DNA of 64,000 bases, from positions 1 to 64,000 of the IMG/VR virus record IMGVR_UViG_3300024346_000041. The stretch is one strand, 5' to 3'. Position numbers and translations under genes: made by a program. The DNA is from a virus. This document shows, in pieces, positions 30,460 to 38,631 of the stretch (positions are counted from its first letter, which is position 1; the number at the start of each line of letters is the position of its first letter). The notes below the pieces were generated by a model. The model did no database searches. It had not been told where the DNA came from and saw only the letters and a program-made list of their open reading frames with translations.

Positions 30460-31104
30460 CTATTTGTTGTTTCTTAATGAAACGTCAACTATGCTAGTAG
30501 CCCTTGAAATATAGATTTCGTCAGTAATCTCGCAAAACTCAGCTATTTTTTTAACTGTGGTTTTTGTGTTGTCAATGAGGTCGTTGTATGGAACCACTAA
30601 CGTTTCTATTCCAACTTCAGCTGCCCAAGCTAGTGTGTCAAGTCTTGCAGCTTCATATCTTCCTATAATTTCAGTAGCTCTTCTGTAATCTACTTTTATA
30701 ACTTTGCTCATACTTTTTGCAGACAAGTTTATAGGTCTTGATGTGCTAATTATTTTTAACTTACAGTTCATAAGGTATTCTTTAAAGTCTTGAACAAGGA
30801 ACACCATTCTAGGGTCTTTTAATCCCCACTTAGGCTTTACACATCTTTTTCTTATCAAGCTAGCATAAGCAGGGTTTGGAGCAGACGGTGTGCCTGGTTC
30901 AAGCCCGTCCATTAGGTAAGGTATATTTCCGTACATATTAGCGTGGTGATCTAAGAACTCCATGTCTTCGTAGAACCCTTTTGGGTTTTGCTCCATAGGA
31001 GGCAAAAGCCTATCTCCCATACTTATTCCTAAAGTATGTACTACTCCGGATAATGCGCTTGACCCAGACCTTGGAGTGCTTATTATAGCGTAGCATGTGT
31101 TCAT
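30460..31104 (-). CDS. Sulfotransferase-like protein (minus strand)
   Basis: A 214-residue protein on the minus strand. ISTPRSGSSALSGVVHTLG near the start is the PAPS-binding loop of sulfotransferases, followed by GFYEDMEF and ISTSRPINLSAKSM, which matches the 3'-phosphate-binding Arg/Ser region. It differs strongly from the sulfotransferase at 16923, so the two were acquired separately or diverged early. It is divergent from two glycosyltransferase genes 23 bases away, which suggests joint action on one glycan. Confidence 0.7.
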   Translation of the reverse strand: MNTCYAIISTPRSGSSALSGVVHTLGISMGDRLLPPMEQNPKGFYEDMEFLDHHANMYGNIPYLMDGLEPGTPSAPNPAYASLIRKRCVKPKWGLKDPRMVFLVQDFKEYLMNCKLKIISTSRPINLSAKSMSKVIKVDYRRATEIIGRYEAARLDTLAWAAEVGIETLVVPYNDLIDNTKTTVKKIAEFCEITDEIYISRATSIVDVSLRNNK

Positions 31105-31127
31105 GTTTTTCTTTCTAAGGATTTACA

Positions 31128-31943
31128 ATGTCAAAGTCAAAGAAACAACTAGCCGCCTTTACTATAGTCCAAAACGAAGACTTTTTTTTAGATATATGGG
31201 TTAACTACTATTCTAAGACCATTCCTAAAGAAGATTTATACATACTTAATCATAACTCTGCAACAAAATCTTCATTAGAGTCTTTAGACAGACATAGGAA
31301 GGCTGGAGTTAATATTGTACCGGTGCACAGGTTTTTTAGTTTTGATCATGGATGGTTAAGAGACACAGTTCAATCTTTTCAATCGTTTTTGCTTCAAAGC
31401 TATGATGTAGTAGCGTTTGCAGAGTCTGACGAGCTACTAATACCTAACCCAGAGCTACATTCTTACGGTCTTAATGAGTACGTGTCTAAGAGGTTTGCTG
31501 AGCCAGGATTGTCACTTTTAAGATGCGTAGGTTTGGCATTAGACCACGACCCATCCAAAGAGCTTTCTATAGATTTGTCAAAACCTATTTTTGATCAAAG
31601 AGGTTTCTGGCGTTACGACACTATTTATAACAAGACTCTTATATCTAAAGTTTCTTGTAAGTGGGATGTTGGTTTTCATATTTTAAATGTACCTTCTACG
31701 CCAAAAGTAAGCGATGATCTTTTTCTCGTGCACCTTCATAAACTTGATTACGACATGTGTAAGAGTAAACACCGTGAACAAGTAAGCAGAACTTGGAATC
31801 CGGTTGACTTAGCTGAAGGCCTTGGTTTTCATAATAGGTTTTTTGATGGTGTTGAATTTGATAAATGGTTCTTTAAAGGTAATCAAGGACCTATTGATTC
31901 AAGTTTAAGACCTATTCCATTATTTATGCGCGGTGTAATATAG
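31128..31943 (+). CDS. Glycosyltransferase, GT2/GT92-like
   Basis: A 271-residue protein beginning AAFTIVQNEDFFLDIWVNYYS, the nucleotide-sugar-binding start of GT-A enzymes that work on exposed glycans (TIVQNE...WxxYY). It then has DLYILNHNS and a DxD-like FAESDELL near residue 100. AAGGA precedes the ATG. The next gene, a GT75-type enzyme, follows after 10 bases and is probably co-transcribed. The donor and acceptor are unknown. Confidence 0.7.
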   Translation: MSKSKKQLAAFTIVQNEDFFLDIWVNYYSKTIPKEDLYILNHNSATKSSLESLDRHRKAGVNIVPVHRFFSFDHGWLRDTVQSFQSFLLQSYDVVAFAESDELLIPNPELHSYGLNEYVSKRFAEPGLSLLRCVGLALDHDPSKELSIDLSKPIFDQRGFWRYDTIYNKTLISKVSCKWDVGFHILNVPSTPKVSDDLFLVHLHKLDYDMCKSKHREQVSRTWNPVDLAEGLGFHNRFFDGVEFDKWFFKGNQGPIDSSLRPIPLFMRGVI

Positions 31944-31953
31944 AAAGGTAGAC

Positions 31954-33156
31954 ATGACTGACAGTCTTAAACCGTTTTATCTTCAAAACTTATCAAAAGT
32001 TCCTTTAGTATATTCTTCCTTAGTAGTACCAACTATAAGGCTGAATGAGATAAGTGATTTTCTTTTAGCGTGGGAATCCTTAGACTGCTTTCCTAACGAC
32101 GTTCACATAGTATATGATGGTCACTCATCAGGTTTTAAAGACTTTAGTGAGCTGTTAGACCTTATTGACATTAAGAAGTATCGTTTGCATTTTCACAGTT
32201 GGGACTCAACTTACATAGGAAGCTCAGGCTACAATTTAATAGACAATGTTCCTATTCCTATAGACATGCTCGAATATGCAGGGTTTTCTTGTTTTAGTAA
32301 AAAAGATTCAGCAATACGAAGTTACGGGTTTCTTCAAGCTTGTGCTTTAAGCGCTAATAGAAAAAATAACGAATATAGAGAGCACGTTGTATTTACATTA
32401 GATGATGACTGTCGACCTTCAAAAGGTGAACGAGGCGGAGATTTCTTTAAAGCTCATTTATCAAACTTATTTGATTTTAACGTCTGGTCTTCTACAGTGC
32501 CTGGAGTGCGCGTAAGGGGTGTGCCTTACTTTACTAATACAACTCATTTACATAAACCTTTTGTTTCAATGAGTGTAGGTACGTGGGAGGGAATGCCTGA
32601 TTTTGATTCTATACAGAGAATAAGTAACCCAGCCCTTGAGAAAGCAGTACTTCCTTTACTTCACGGTCCTGTGTTAGCTCATCCTTCTGTGGTTTATCCT
32701 ATATGTGGAATGAACTTAGCGTTTATAGACTCGATGTTACCTTATGCTTTATTTCCTCCTATGGGTATGTTGTCTAACTACAAACGATTTGATGATATAT
32801 GGTTTGGTCTGTTTGCTCAGGCTGCTCTAAAGCTTAGCGGTGACGCATGGTGTTATGGTTACCCTAACTTAGACCATCTTAGGCTTAGTGACAGAATGAA
32901 TTGCTTAGTGGCAGAGGCTTCAGGTATAAGACTTAACGAAGAAGTGTGGAGAGGTATAGAGTGGGTGCTTAGCAACTATGGCAGCCCTCCTGAAGATGCA
33001 AAGACAGATGCTGGTGTTATGTCTAATTATATAGCTGAAGCAATGATGACACTAACACCAGACAAAAGCGGCTGCTCACAGGAGTGCTGCGACTACTTCA
33101 AGCTTTGGGCTAAAGCTGTTATTGATTGGAACAGGCTTATTATGAAGTATGTTTAA
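31954..33156 (+). CDS. GT75-type protein (reversibly glycosylated polypeptide / UDP-arabinopyranose mutase family)
   Basis: A 400-residue protein. Key blocks match the plant RGP/UAM family in order: TLDDDCRP (148-155), PYFTNTTHL (191-199), [14 protein letters not shown] (207-220), [10 protein letters not shown] (248-257) and RFDDIWFG (278-285). Members interconvert UDP-arabinopyranose and UDP-arabinofuranose. In a phage this could supply a sugar for surface glycans or for DNA arabinosylation, but no DNA-base-modifying enzyme is visible in this window. The csrA gene overlaps its 3' end on the other strand. The family assignment is by remembered motifs. Confidence 0.7.
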   Translation: MTDSLKPFYLQNLSKVPLVYSSLVVPTIRLNEISDFLLAWESLDCFPNDVHIVYDGHSSGFKDFSELLDLIDIKKYRLHFHSWDSTYIGSSGYNLIDNVPIPIDMLEYAGFSCFSKKDSAIRSYGFLQACALSANRKNNEYREHVVFTLDDDCRPSKGERGGDFFKAHLSNLFDFNVWSSTVPGVRVRGVPYFTNTTHLHKPFVSMSVGTWEGMPDFDSIQRISNPALEKAVLPLLHGPVLAHPSVVYPICGMNLAFIDSMLPYALFPPMGMLSNYKRFDDIWFGLFAQAALKLSGDAWCYGYPNLDHLRLSDRMNCLVAEASGIRLNEEVWRGIEWVLSNYGSPPEDAKTDAGVMSNYIAEAMMTLTPDKSGCSQECCDYFKLWAKAVIDWNRLIMKYV

Positions 33157-33325
33157 GGTTAAACTTGCCAACAGTTTTTGTTTTGTCTTCTAATCTACTA
33201 ACTACTACATGAGCTGGAGCTTCTATTCCTATTTTTACCTGGTTACCACTTATACGAATTATTTTTATTACGATATCGTTTGATATCATTATAGACTCTT
33301 CTACTTTTCTTGATAGTACTAACAT
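33140..33325 (-). CDS. csrA: CsrA-like post-transcriptional regulator
   Basis: A 61-residue protein with the full CsrA core: [33 protein letters not shown] and VVVSRLE. Cellular CsrA binds GGA motifs in mRNA leaders and changes translation and stability. This copy keeps the Arg-containing first strand and the V.SRLE segment used in RNA contact, so it should bind RNA. AGGAG precedes its ATG on the minus strand, and it sits head-to-head with sbcD. A phage copy might compete with host CsrA or act on phage leaders. Confidence 0.9.
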   Translation of the reverse strand: MLVLSRKVEESIMISNDIVIKIIRISGNQVKIGIEAPAHVVVSRLEDKTKTVGKFNLKHTS

Positions 33326-33402
33326 TTTAGTTCTCCTAACGTGGTTTTAATTACCGCCCAGTTTATTGTATCTTTTCAAACCCAATTGACAGTGGAGTAT
33401 TT

Positions 33403-34539
33403 ATGAAAAATCTTATTAATAATGTTTCTTTGAATTCAAAGCCTTTGGCAGTAGTTACATCTGATTGGCACGTTGCACTTAACGCTTGGAAGAAGTTTCC
33501 AAGTATAAAAGGCGATGCTGAATACTCTCTTACCCAAATAGTTGATATGGCTATAGGTCTTAACGTACCGTTGATAGCGGCTGGTGATTTGTTTGACATA
33601 AAGAATCCTGACTCTTACAGCATTCACGTTGTTTCAAATCAGATGGCAAGAATGTATGAAAAAGGATTACCAGTATACTATGTGCAAGGGCAGCACGAGA
33701 TGTCAGATCCTACTTGGCTTAGTTTGTTTAAAGGTTGTGAGAATGTTCATAACAAGCACTTTAAAATAAAAGGAGTAGACTTCTTTGGTTACGACTATTT
33801 CCTTCCTAAGTCTGTTGAAGACTCTTACAACAGATTTAAGCCTGCCGACGTTTTAGTTACTCATCAAGTTTGGAGCGAGCTTCTCCCTCATACAGGACAA
33901 GAGTTTTGTTGCTCTTACTCGTTAGTAGAGCACAACCTTAAGTACAAGGCCCTCATAAGTGGAGACTTTCACTCACACTTTGTGTCAGATGTTAACGACA
34001 TGAAGTTTGTATCCCCAGGCAGCATATGCCTTCAAGACTTAAAAGAATCTTGCAACAAAGCAGCTTGGATTATGACTGAAGACCTTGGGTTTGTATCAGC
34101 ACCTTATAAGACAAGGCGACTAATTCAGTCAGTAATAAACTCAGAAAGCGACCTTCACACTATGGTAAAGGTTGCTGAAAAAGTTGAGTCTGACGACATG
34201 CCTAACGACATAGGACGGCCTATATTTAGGCTACGTTACTCTACTAAGTTAGATAACGTTAACGCAGCTATAACTTCAGCTTTTAAGGACAAGGCTCACG
34301 TGGACCTTGTGCCTATAATTGAAGAAATAGTTGACTTGCCATCAGTAGCTTCTGACTTGGACAAGCTAGTAGGATCTTTCGATATAAACTCGTCATTTCA
34401 TGAGTCTTTAAAAGACTTTTGCGATGTTACCGAAAGAAGCTACAGCGACCTTATAAAGCTATGGTCTAGTAGGTCTGTGGAGGACTTAAGGGGAGAGTTA
34501 GATAACATGCTTAGTGACATAAAAAGTGGTGGAACTTGA
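33403..34539 (+). CDS. sbcD: Mre11/SbcD-type nuclease subunit (T4 gp47-like)
   Basis: A 378-residue metallophosphoesterase. The active-site blocks appear in order: TSDWH (19-23), AGDLFD (60-65), GQHE (96-99), and SGDFHSH (186-192). With the ATPase SbcC/Rad50 it processes DNA ends for recombination-dependent replication, as gp46/gp47 do in T4. GGAG precedes the ATG. The C-terminal 150 residues are more divergent and probably bind the partner. The sbcC gene follows after one unrelated gene. Confidence 0.88.
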   Translation: MKNLINNVSLNSKPLAVVTSDWHVALNAWKKFPSIKGDAEYSLTQIVDMAIGLNVPLIAAGDLFDIKNPDSYSIHVVSNQMARMYEKGLPVYYVQGQHEMSDPTWLSLFKGCENVHNKHFKIKGVDFFGYDYFLPKSVEDSYNRFKPADVLVTHQVWSELLPHTGQEFCCSYSLVEHNLKYKALISGDFHSHFVSDVNDMKFVSPGSICLQDLKESCNKAAWIMTEDLGFVSAPYKTRRLIQSVINSESDLHTMVKVAEKVESDDMPNDIGRPIFRLRYSTKLDNVNAAITSAFKDKAHVDLVPIIEEIVDLPSVASDLDKLVGSFDINSSFHESLKDFCDVTERSYSDLIKLWSSRSVEDLRGELDNMLSDIKSGGT

Positions 34540-34556
34540 AAGGTTTATAGGAGATA

Positions 34557-34598
34557 ATGGTAGCTGGCTGCACTCAGTTACCATGTGTCTTCACATAG
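34557..34598 (+). CDS. Possible 13-residue leader peptide within a hairpin
   Basis: After TAGGAGATA, an ATG at 34557 opens MVAGCTQLPCVFT and a TAG. The same bases form a stem: ATGGTAGCTG (34557-34566) with CAGTTACCAT (34575-34584), one G-U pair and an 8-base loop. The next gene's ribosome site lies 15 bases later. A translated short frame in a hairpin is the form of an attenuator or leader, but this may be chance. Confidence 0.35.
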   Translation: MVAGCTQLPCVFT

Positions 34599-34610
34599 TG
34601 AGGTAATAAC

Positions 34611-35240
34611 ATGTCTCAAATTTTTAAGTTAGACTTAGATCAAGTTAGATCTGATTTACAGACTGCAAAAGACGAGCTCAAAAAGTCAGTAAGGGCGCTA
34701 GAGGATAAACGATTAGCGCTTAAAGCTAATACTGGTTGGGACAACACTATTTCTCAAGATCTAGGAACTGCAAGAGCAGCAGTTAATTCGGCAGGTGATT
34801 ATTACAATCAATTAGTTAAGCAGTATAAAGACGTTCCAGACTTGAAGCTGCCTTTACCTCCCACTGTTACTACTGCTAACTCTTTTGGAATTTACGGAAA
34901 CTTTAATACATGGGCAATTCCTCCTGAAATTTGTACAGGGTTTCCACCGCCATCTAATACAGCTGAGCCTATTCCTGATCCACCACCAACTAAGCCTGTG
35001 GTAGAGTCTCCATTAGCACCTAGTAACCCAAAGCCTAAGGGTAAGCCTAAGGGTAAGCCTAAGGTACTTCCTCCTAAGACTAAAGGTATTAATAAAGCTA
35101 AACCTAAAAAGCCAGTTTCAGTAAAGAAGCCTGCTACAATTAAAGGAAGCAGGCCAGCTACAAGCATTCCAAAGCCTGCTCCTCCGTTTCCTGTACAGGC
35201 ACCACCAAAGTCTAGCGCCCCTGCAGCACCTAAGGGCTAG
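34611..35240 (+). CDS. Unknown protein with coiled coil and Pro/Lys-rich tail
   Basis: A 209-residue protein with GAGGTAATAAC before the ATG. Residues 8-75 are helical and charged (coiled-coil-like). From about residue 95 the sequence is disordered, Pro/Lys/Ala-rich and includes a triple KPKG repeat (DNA about 35030-35062). It resembles proteins that tether or condense nucleic acid by charge. Its position between sbcD and sbcC suggests replication-related timing. A terminator follows. Confidence 0.6.
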   Translation: MSQIFKLDLDQVRSDLQTAKDELKKSVRALEDKRLALKANTGWDNTISQDLGTARAAVNSAGDYYNQLVKQYKDVPDLKLPLPPTVTTANSFGIYGNFNTWAIPPEICTGFPPPSNTAEPIPDPPPTKPVVESPLAPSNPKPKGKPKGKPKVLPPKTKGINKAKPKKPVSVKKPATIKGSRPATSIPKPAPPFPVQAPPKSSAPAAPKG

Positions 35241-35297
35241 TATTTTATAATGTAGTACTTAATAAATAATACGTTGTTTTTATTATTAAAATTAAAG

Positions 35298-35336
35298 ATA
35301 AGCCTACCTCTTCTTTGGGGTGGGCTTATTTTGTTT
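35298..35336 (+). terminator. Intrinsic terminator
   Basis: ATAAGCCTACC (35298-35308) pairs with GGTGGGCTTAT (35319-35329) with one G-U pair, then TTTGTTT. It closes the Pro/Lys-rich gene and leaves a gap of about 35 bases before sbcC, which therefore may have its own promoter. Confidence 0.75.
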
Positions 35337-35372
35337 AGTATGTATCATTTACCCTATTAGATTGGAGATATT

Positions 35373-37487
35373 ATGAAACTTGAAAAGCTTCGCTTACGTA
35401 ATTTCTGTCAGCATCAAGAACTTGATTGGACTTTTCTTGATGGCATAACCGCCATCACAGGACCTAATGGCGGAGGAAAGTCTAACGCTATTAAGGGAGC
35501 ATACGCAGCCCTTACTGGAGACTTCAAGAGAAATGAAGGTGTTCTATCAGAGAACATTAATAAAATATGCTCAGATAAAGATGAGTCATTTGTAGAGCTA
35601 ACGTTTTCTACAACAGGCGGCAGGGCTGTTATAAAGAGAAACCTGAGACCTAACAAGCGGTCTTTAATTATAAACTCTATGCCTCCACTTACTGGGGACA
35701 GAGAGGTTACTACTGCTATTGAGGGCTTGGTTGGGGTAAGCTCTAACATATTGTCTGACTACATCTTTGTAGACCAATGGCAAATGTTCAGCATATTTAC
35801 TTTACCTAAGTCTGACAGGCTTTCAGCGCTGCAGTCACTATACGGTTTAGACAAAGCAGAGCTTTGTTACGATGAGATAAATAAATATTCATCTAAGATA
35901 TTAGTTCAGGTTCCATCTGAGACCGTAGAGTCCGTATTAGCGCAGATACGAGAGAAGACTTTACTACTTGAATCTATATCGCAATCTTTGAAGGAAGTGT
36001 CTTTAAACGTAGTAGACGACACTAAGCTTCAAAAAGACCTTAGCGAAGTAAGAAGAAAGAAAGATGTAAAACATGACATTAACAAGTGTTCAGAAAGTTT
36101 AAGTTTAGTTTTGTCTGATCTAAGTCAGGCAGAAGAAGCTAGGCCCCCTCTTTCAGCAAAGGTTGATGATCTGTCTTTAGTTAAGGACTCAGATGCGGCT
36201 TTAGCTGAGTATAAAAAGCATCAGTATCAGTGGGGTCTTATACATAAGTACGACAGCAGCAAAGCAGCTAATGAGGCTCAGCTTGCTATAGTTGAAGAAA
36301 GCATATCAGTACTAGTTGCGTCTGCTCCTATAAAGCCATCTCCCTACATAGAGTCTAGTGGTTTAGATTTTGAGAAGTACTCACAGTCTGCTGGGGCTTT
36401 AGAGGCCAAGAAGCAGAACTTACTTCAGCTTACTTCAAAGAAAGAATGCCCTGTATGCGGCACCACCGGAGAAGTACTGTTAGCTGCAATAGACGCTATA
36501 TCTAAACACCTAGTGGAGACGTCTCCACTAGTAGATCATATGAAGAAGCAATATCAGCTTAGTAGAGAGTACGACACTGCTAACTACAAGCACTCTTCAG
36601 ACTTAGCTGGGCTTAACAGTAAGCTTGAGCTGATTAAACTAAGGCTTCAGGCTGAAAGACCTGAGCAGCCTTCTGTCTCTGAAGACGAGGTTAATAAGTT
36701 TATTTCTACCTTTACTGAGCTTAGAACATCTTATGAGTCTTTGTCATCAAAGCTTTCTGCTTTAGACTTTTCAATAACTTCTTTAAAAGCAACCAGAGAC
36801 TCACTTTTGTCTCAGATTGAAACTAGAAGTAAAGAGTGCAACGTAAGTGAAGACTATTGCATGCAAGAAAGAGTATTGTGTGATAGCATCAATTTAGTAA
36901 ATCAAGACAGAGAAAAGAAAATACGATTTGAAGAGCAATCAAAAGCAACTGTTGAAACTTTAGATTACTTATACAATAGAAGAGATAAGCTGGTTGGAGA
37001 CATAGAAGAAGCTAGGGTTAATAAAGTTGCTAAGGATCATTTTGAAAATCTTAAAGAAGTTATGCATAAGTCTAACTTACCGAAGAGACTTACGGTAAAC
37101 TACTTAAAGAGGACAGTGATTAAGTTGAATGAGTATCTAGAAGACTTTAACGCTCCGTTCAGAGTTTACTCTGATGATGAGTTGGTCTTCTGGGCAAAGT
37201 TTAATGACGGAAGAGATTTACCAGCTGCTAGATTGTCAGGCGGTGAGAAGGTTGTTCTGGCTCTTGCATTCAGGCTAGCTGTTCAGTTTGGAGTAGCTTC
37301 AGGTGTAAACCTGTTAGTACTTGATGAACCAACCGTAGGTCTAGACGATGACAACATCGAATGTTTAGACACAGCTTTCAATAGACTAAGAGCTATGTCT
37401 AAGTCCTCTGGACTGCAAGTTATTGTAGTCAGTCACGAGAAAGCTATGGAGCGCATGTGCGATCATACGCTGACTCTTTATAAATAG
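35373..37487 (+). CDS. sbcC: Rad50/SbcC-type ATPase (T4 gp46-like)
   Basis: A 704-residue SMC-like ATPase. Walker A GPNGGGKSN is at 30-38, the zinc-hook CPVC at about 358-361 in the middle of a long coiled coil, the signature LSGGEK at about 615, and Walker B LLVLDEPTVGLDDDN at about 646-660. It is shorter than cellular SbcC because the coiled-coil arms are short, as in phage gp46. It works with SbcD at 33403. Palindrome copy 5 lies just after the zinc hook (LVETSPL). GGAG precedes the ATG. Confidence 0.9.
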   Translation: MKLEKLRLRNFCQHQELDWTFLDGITAITGPNGGGKSNAIKGAYAALTGDFKRNEGVLSENINKICSDKDESFVELTFSTTGGRAVIKRNLRPNKRSLIINSMPPLTGDREVTTAIEGLVGVSSNILSDYIFVDQWQMFSIFTLPKSDRLSALQSLYGLDKAELCYDEINKYSSKILVQVPSETVESVLAQIREKTLLLESISQSLKEVSLNVVDDTKLQKDLSEVRRKKDVKHDINKCSESLSLVLSDLSQAEEARPPLSAKVDDLSLVKDSDAALAEYKKHQYQWGLIHKYDSSKAANEAQLAIVEESISVLVASAPIKPSPYIESSGLDFEKYSQSAGALEAKKQNLLQLTSKKECPVCGTTGEVLLAAIDAISKHLVETSPLVDHMKKQYQLSREYDTANYKHSSDLAGLNSKLELIKLRLQAERPEQPSVSEDEVNKFISTFTELRTSYESLSSKLSALDFSITSLKATRDSLLSQIETRSKECNVSEDYCMQERVLCDSINLVNQDREKKIRFEEQSKATVETLDYLYNRRDKLVGDIEEARVNKVAKDHFENLKEVMHKSNLPKRLTVNYLKRTVIKLNEYLEDFNAPFRVYSDDELVFWAKFNDGRDLPAARLSGGEKVVLALAFRLAVQFGVASGVNLLVLDEPTVGLDDDNIECLDTAFNRLRAMSKSSGLQVIVVSHEKAMERMCDHTLTLYK
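36510..36531. repeat. Dispersed palindrome, copy 5 (22 bp perfect)
   Basis: Identical to copy 1 over 22 bp: left half CTAGTGGAGAC, right half GTCTCCACTAG, core 36515-36526. It is located in sbcC after the zinc-hook codons and read as LVETSPL. Confidence 0.9.
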
Positions 37488-37494
37488 GTGATAG

Positions 37495-38409
37495 ATGGGT
37501 ACAACAGTAGAAGGTTCGGTTTTCAAGCTTGCCTTAGACAGCAACAGTGAGGTGTGGGTTATAGAAGGCGACAGAATGCCTTACAGCACTAAGCTTACTG
37601 TTGAGGGTTACATAGACAAGCTTGAGACCTCTGGAAACTGCCCTGATAAGATTCGTGTTTTAGGTAGTGGTTCAAACGCCGGTATGATTGTAAGATTGTA
37701 CCGGCTTAAAGTTAAGCACAGGCTCAAGTCTCTTGAGATAGGCAGCCCAATCATAGTATCTAACAACGATGCGCCGGCTAATCTTATTAAGATGAGAATG
37801 GCTTCAGCTATTCCGTCTTTAGGTGGTTGGCATGAGGCTGATATGTTAGATTGCGCTTCATACGGGGTTGGGGCTCTTATAAGATCAGAGACAGAAGGCT
37901 CTCACATAAAAGCTTGTGAGCTAATGAAGCAGCATCCTGTATGGAACTATGTAAGCTTCATACCTCATATAGATGACATGTTCTTCACAAAGGTTATGGC
38001 TAGAATAGGTGACCCAAGGTGGTATATAGACCCTAACCATCCATCTAGGCTTTCAAGGTTGTATTCTTGGCTTGGCTTGTGCAATGGACCACAGACTGAC
38101 GATAAGCTTGTAAAGAAGTTTGACGTTTACTCCTGTTGGTCTAAAGGTCTGTCAGCTTCTATATCCGAGATGGCTAGGCCTGGTTGGTTTATTATAAGAG
38201 AAGGCAGTACTAAATGGGCAAACCACAAGCCTTGGGTTAGTTCGTTAAGAATGTCTCAGCTCTTTATCAAGTTTGTACGTATGGCTTGGATGGACAGCAT
38301 ATACCCATATCCAAACCCTTGGATGGAAAAAGTGTTTGATCCAGATCTTTTCTTTTCACAAGAGAAGGATTCAATAGGTCTGGCTATTCACCTGAGCAAG
38401 TTGAAGTAG
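37495..38409 (+). CDS. Unknown protein in the recombination cluster
   Basis: A 304-residue protein starting seven bases after sbcC with AGGTGA upstream. It has many aromatic residues and Trp (SLGGWHEADML, WSKGLSASISEMARPGWFIIREGSTKWANHKPW), conserved-looking Cys positions, and no P-loop or nuclease motif I can identify. It is co-transcribed with sbcC, so a recombination or replication accessory function is likely. The following 222-base gap holds a promoter and operator. Confidence 0.65.
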   Translation: MGTTVEGSVFKLALDSNSEVWVIEGDRMPYSTKLTVEGYIDKLETSGNCPDKIRVLGSGSNAGMIVRLYRLKVKHRLKSLEIGSPIIVSNNDAPANLIKMRMASAIPSLGGWHEADMLDCASYGVGALIRSETEGSHIKACELMKQHPVWNYVSFIPHIDDMFFTKVMARIGDPRWYIDPNHPSRLSRLYSWLGLCNGPQTDDKLVKKFDVYSCWSKGLSASISEMARPGWFIIREGSTKWANHKPWVSSLRMSQLFIKFVRMAWMDSIYPYPNPWMEKVFDPDLFFSQEKDSIGLAIHLSKLK

Positions 38410-38465
38410 TGTACATGTAAGTTTATTTTTAATATTATTAAGTTTAACTTGCTAGCATGTAACGC

Positions 38466-38483
38466 TTTGTAATTAATTACAAA
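38466..38483. promoter_or_regulatory. 18-bp perfect palindrome, candidate operator
   Basis: TTTGTAATT followed directly by its reverse complement AATTACAAA gives an 18-bp uninterrupted palindrome. It lies 20 bases upstream of a strong promoter and in an AT-rich intergenic gap, as expected for a repressor or activator dimer site. Confidence 0.5.
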
Positions 38484-38503
38484 ACTTGTTTTAAGTTCAG
38501 TAA

Positions 38504-38532
38504 TTGACTCAACTCTACTATCAAAATAGAAT
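38504..38532 (+). promoter_or_regulatory. Strong sigma-70-type promoter before the helicase operon
   Basis: TTGACT (38504-38509), a 17-base spacer and TAGAAT (38527-38532) match the consensus at five of six positions each. It opens the operon of the SF2 helicase, DnaB-like helicase, primase and polymerase. The transcript leader would be about 95 bases. The rest of the 222-base gap is AT-rich and shows no gene; it could also contain a replication origin, which I cannot support further. Confidence 0.6.
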
Positions 38533-38631
38533 CCGAAAGACCTACTTAGTAAAAACAAAAGTAGCAATCACTGGTATTTCCAGAGGTTGCCATAAGCCTA
38601 TTATTTCAAGTTATATTTCGAAGGAGCGATT

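Noticed and set aside
35030-35065. Direct DNA repeats as a mobile or CRISPR-like element
   Set aside because: They are in-frame KPKG protein repeats in a low-complexity tail, with no spacers and no conserved palindromic units.
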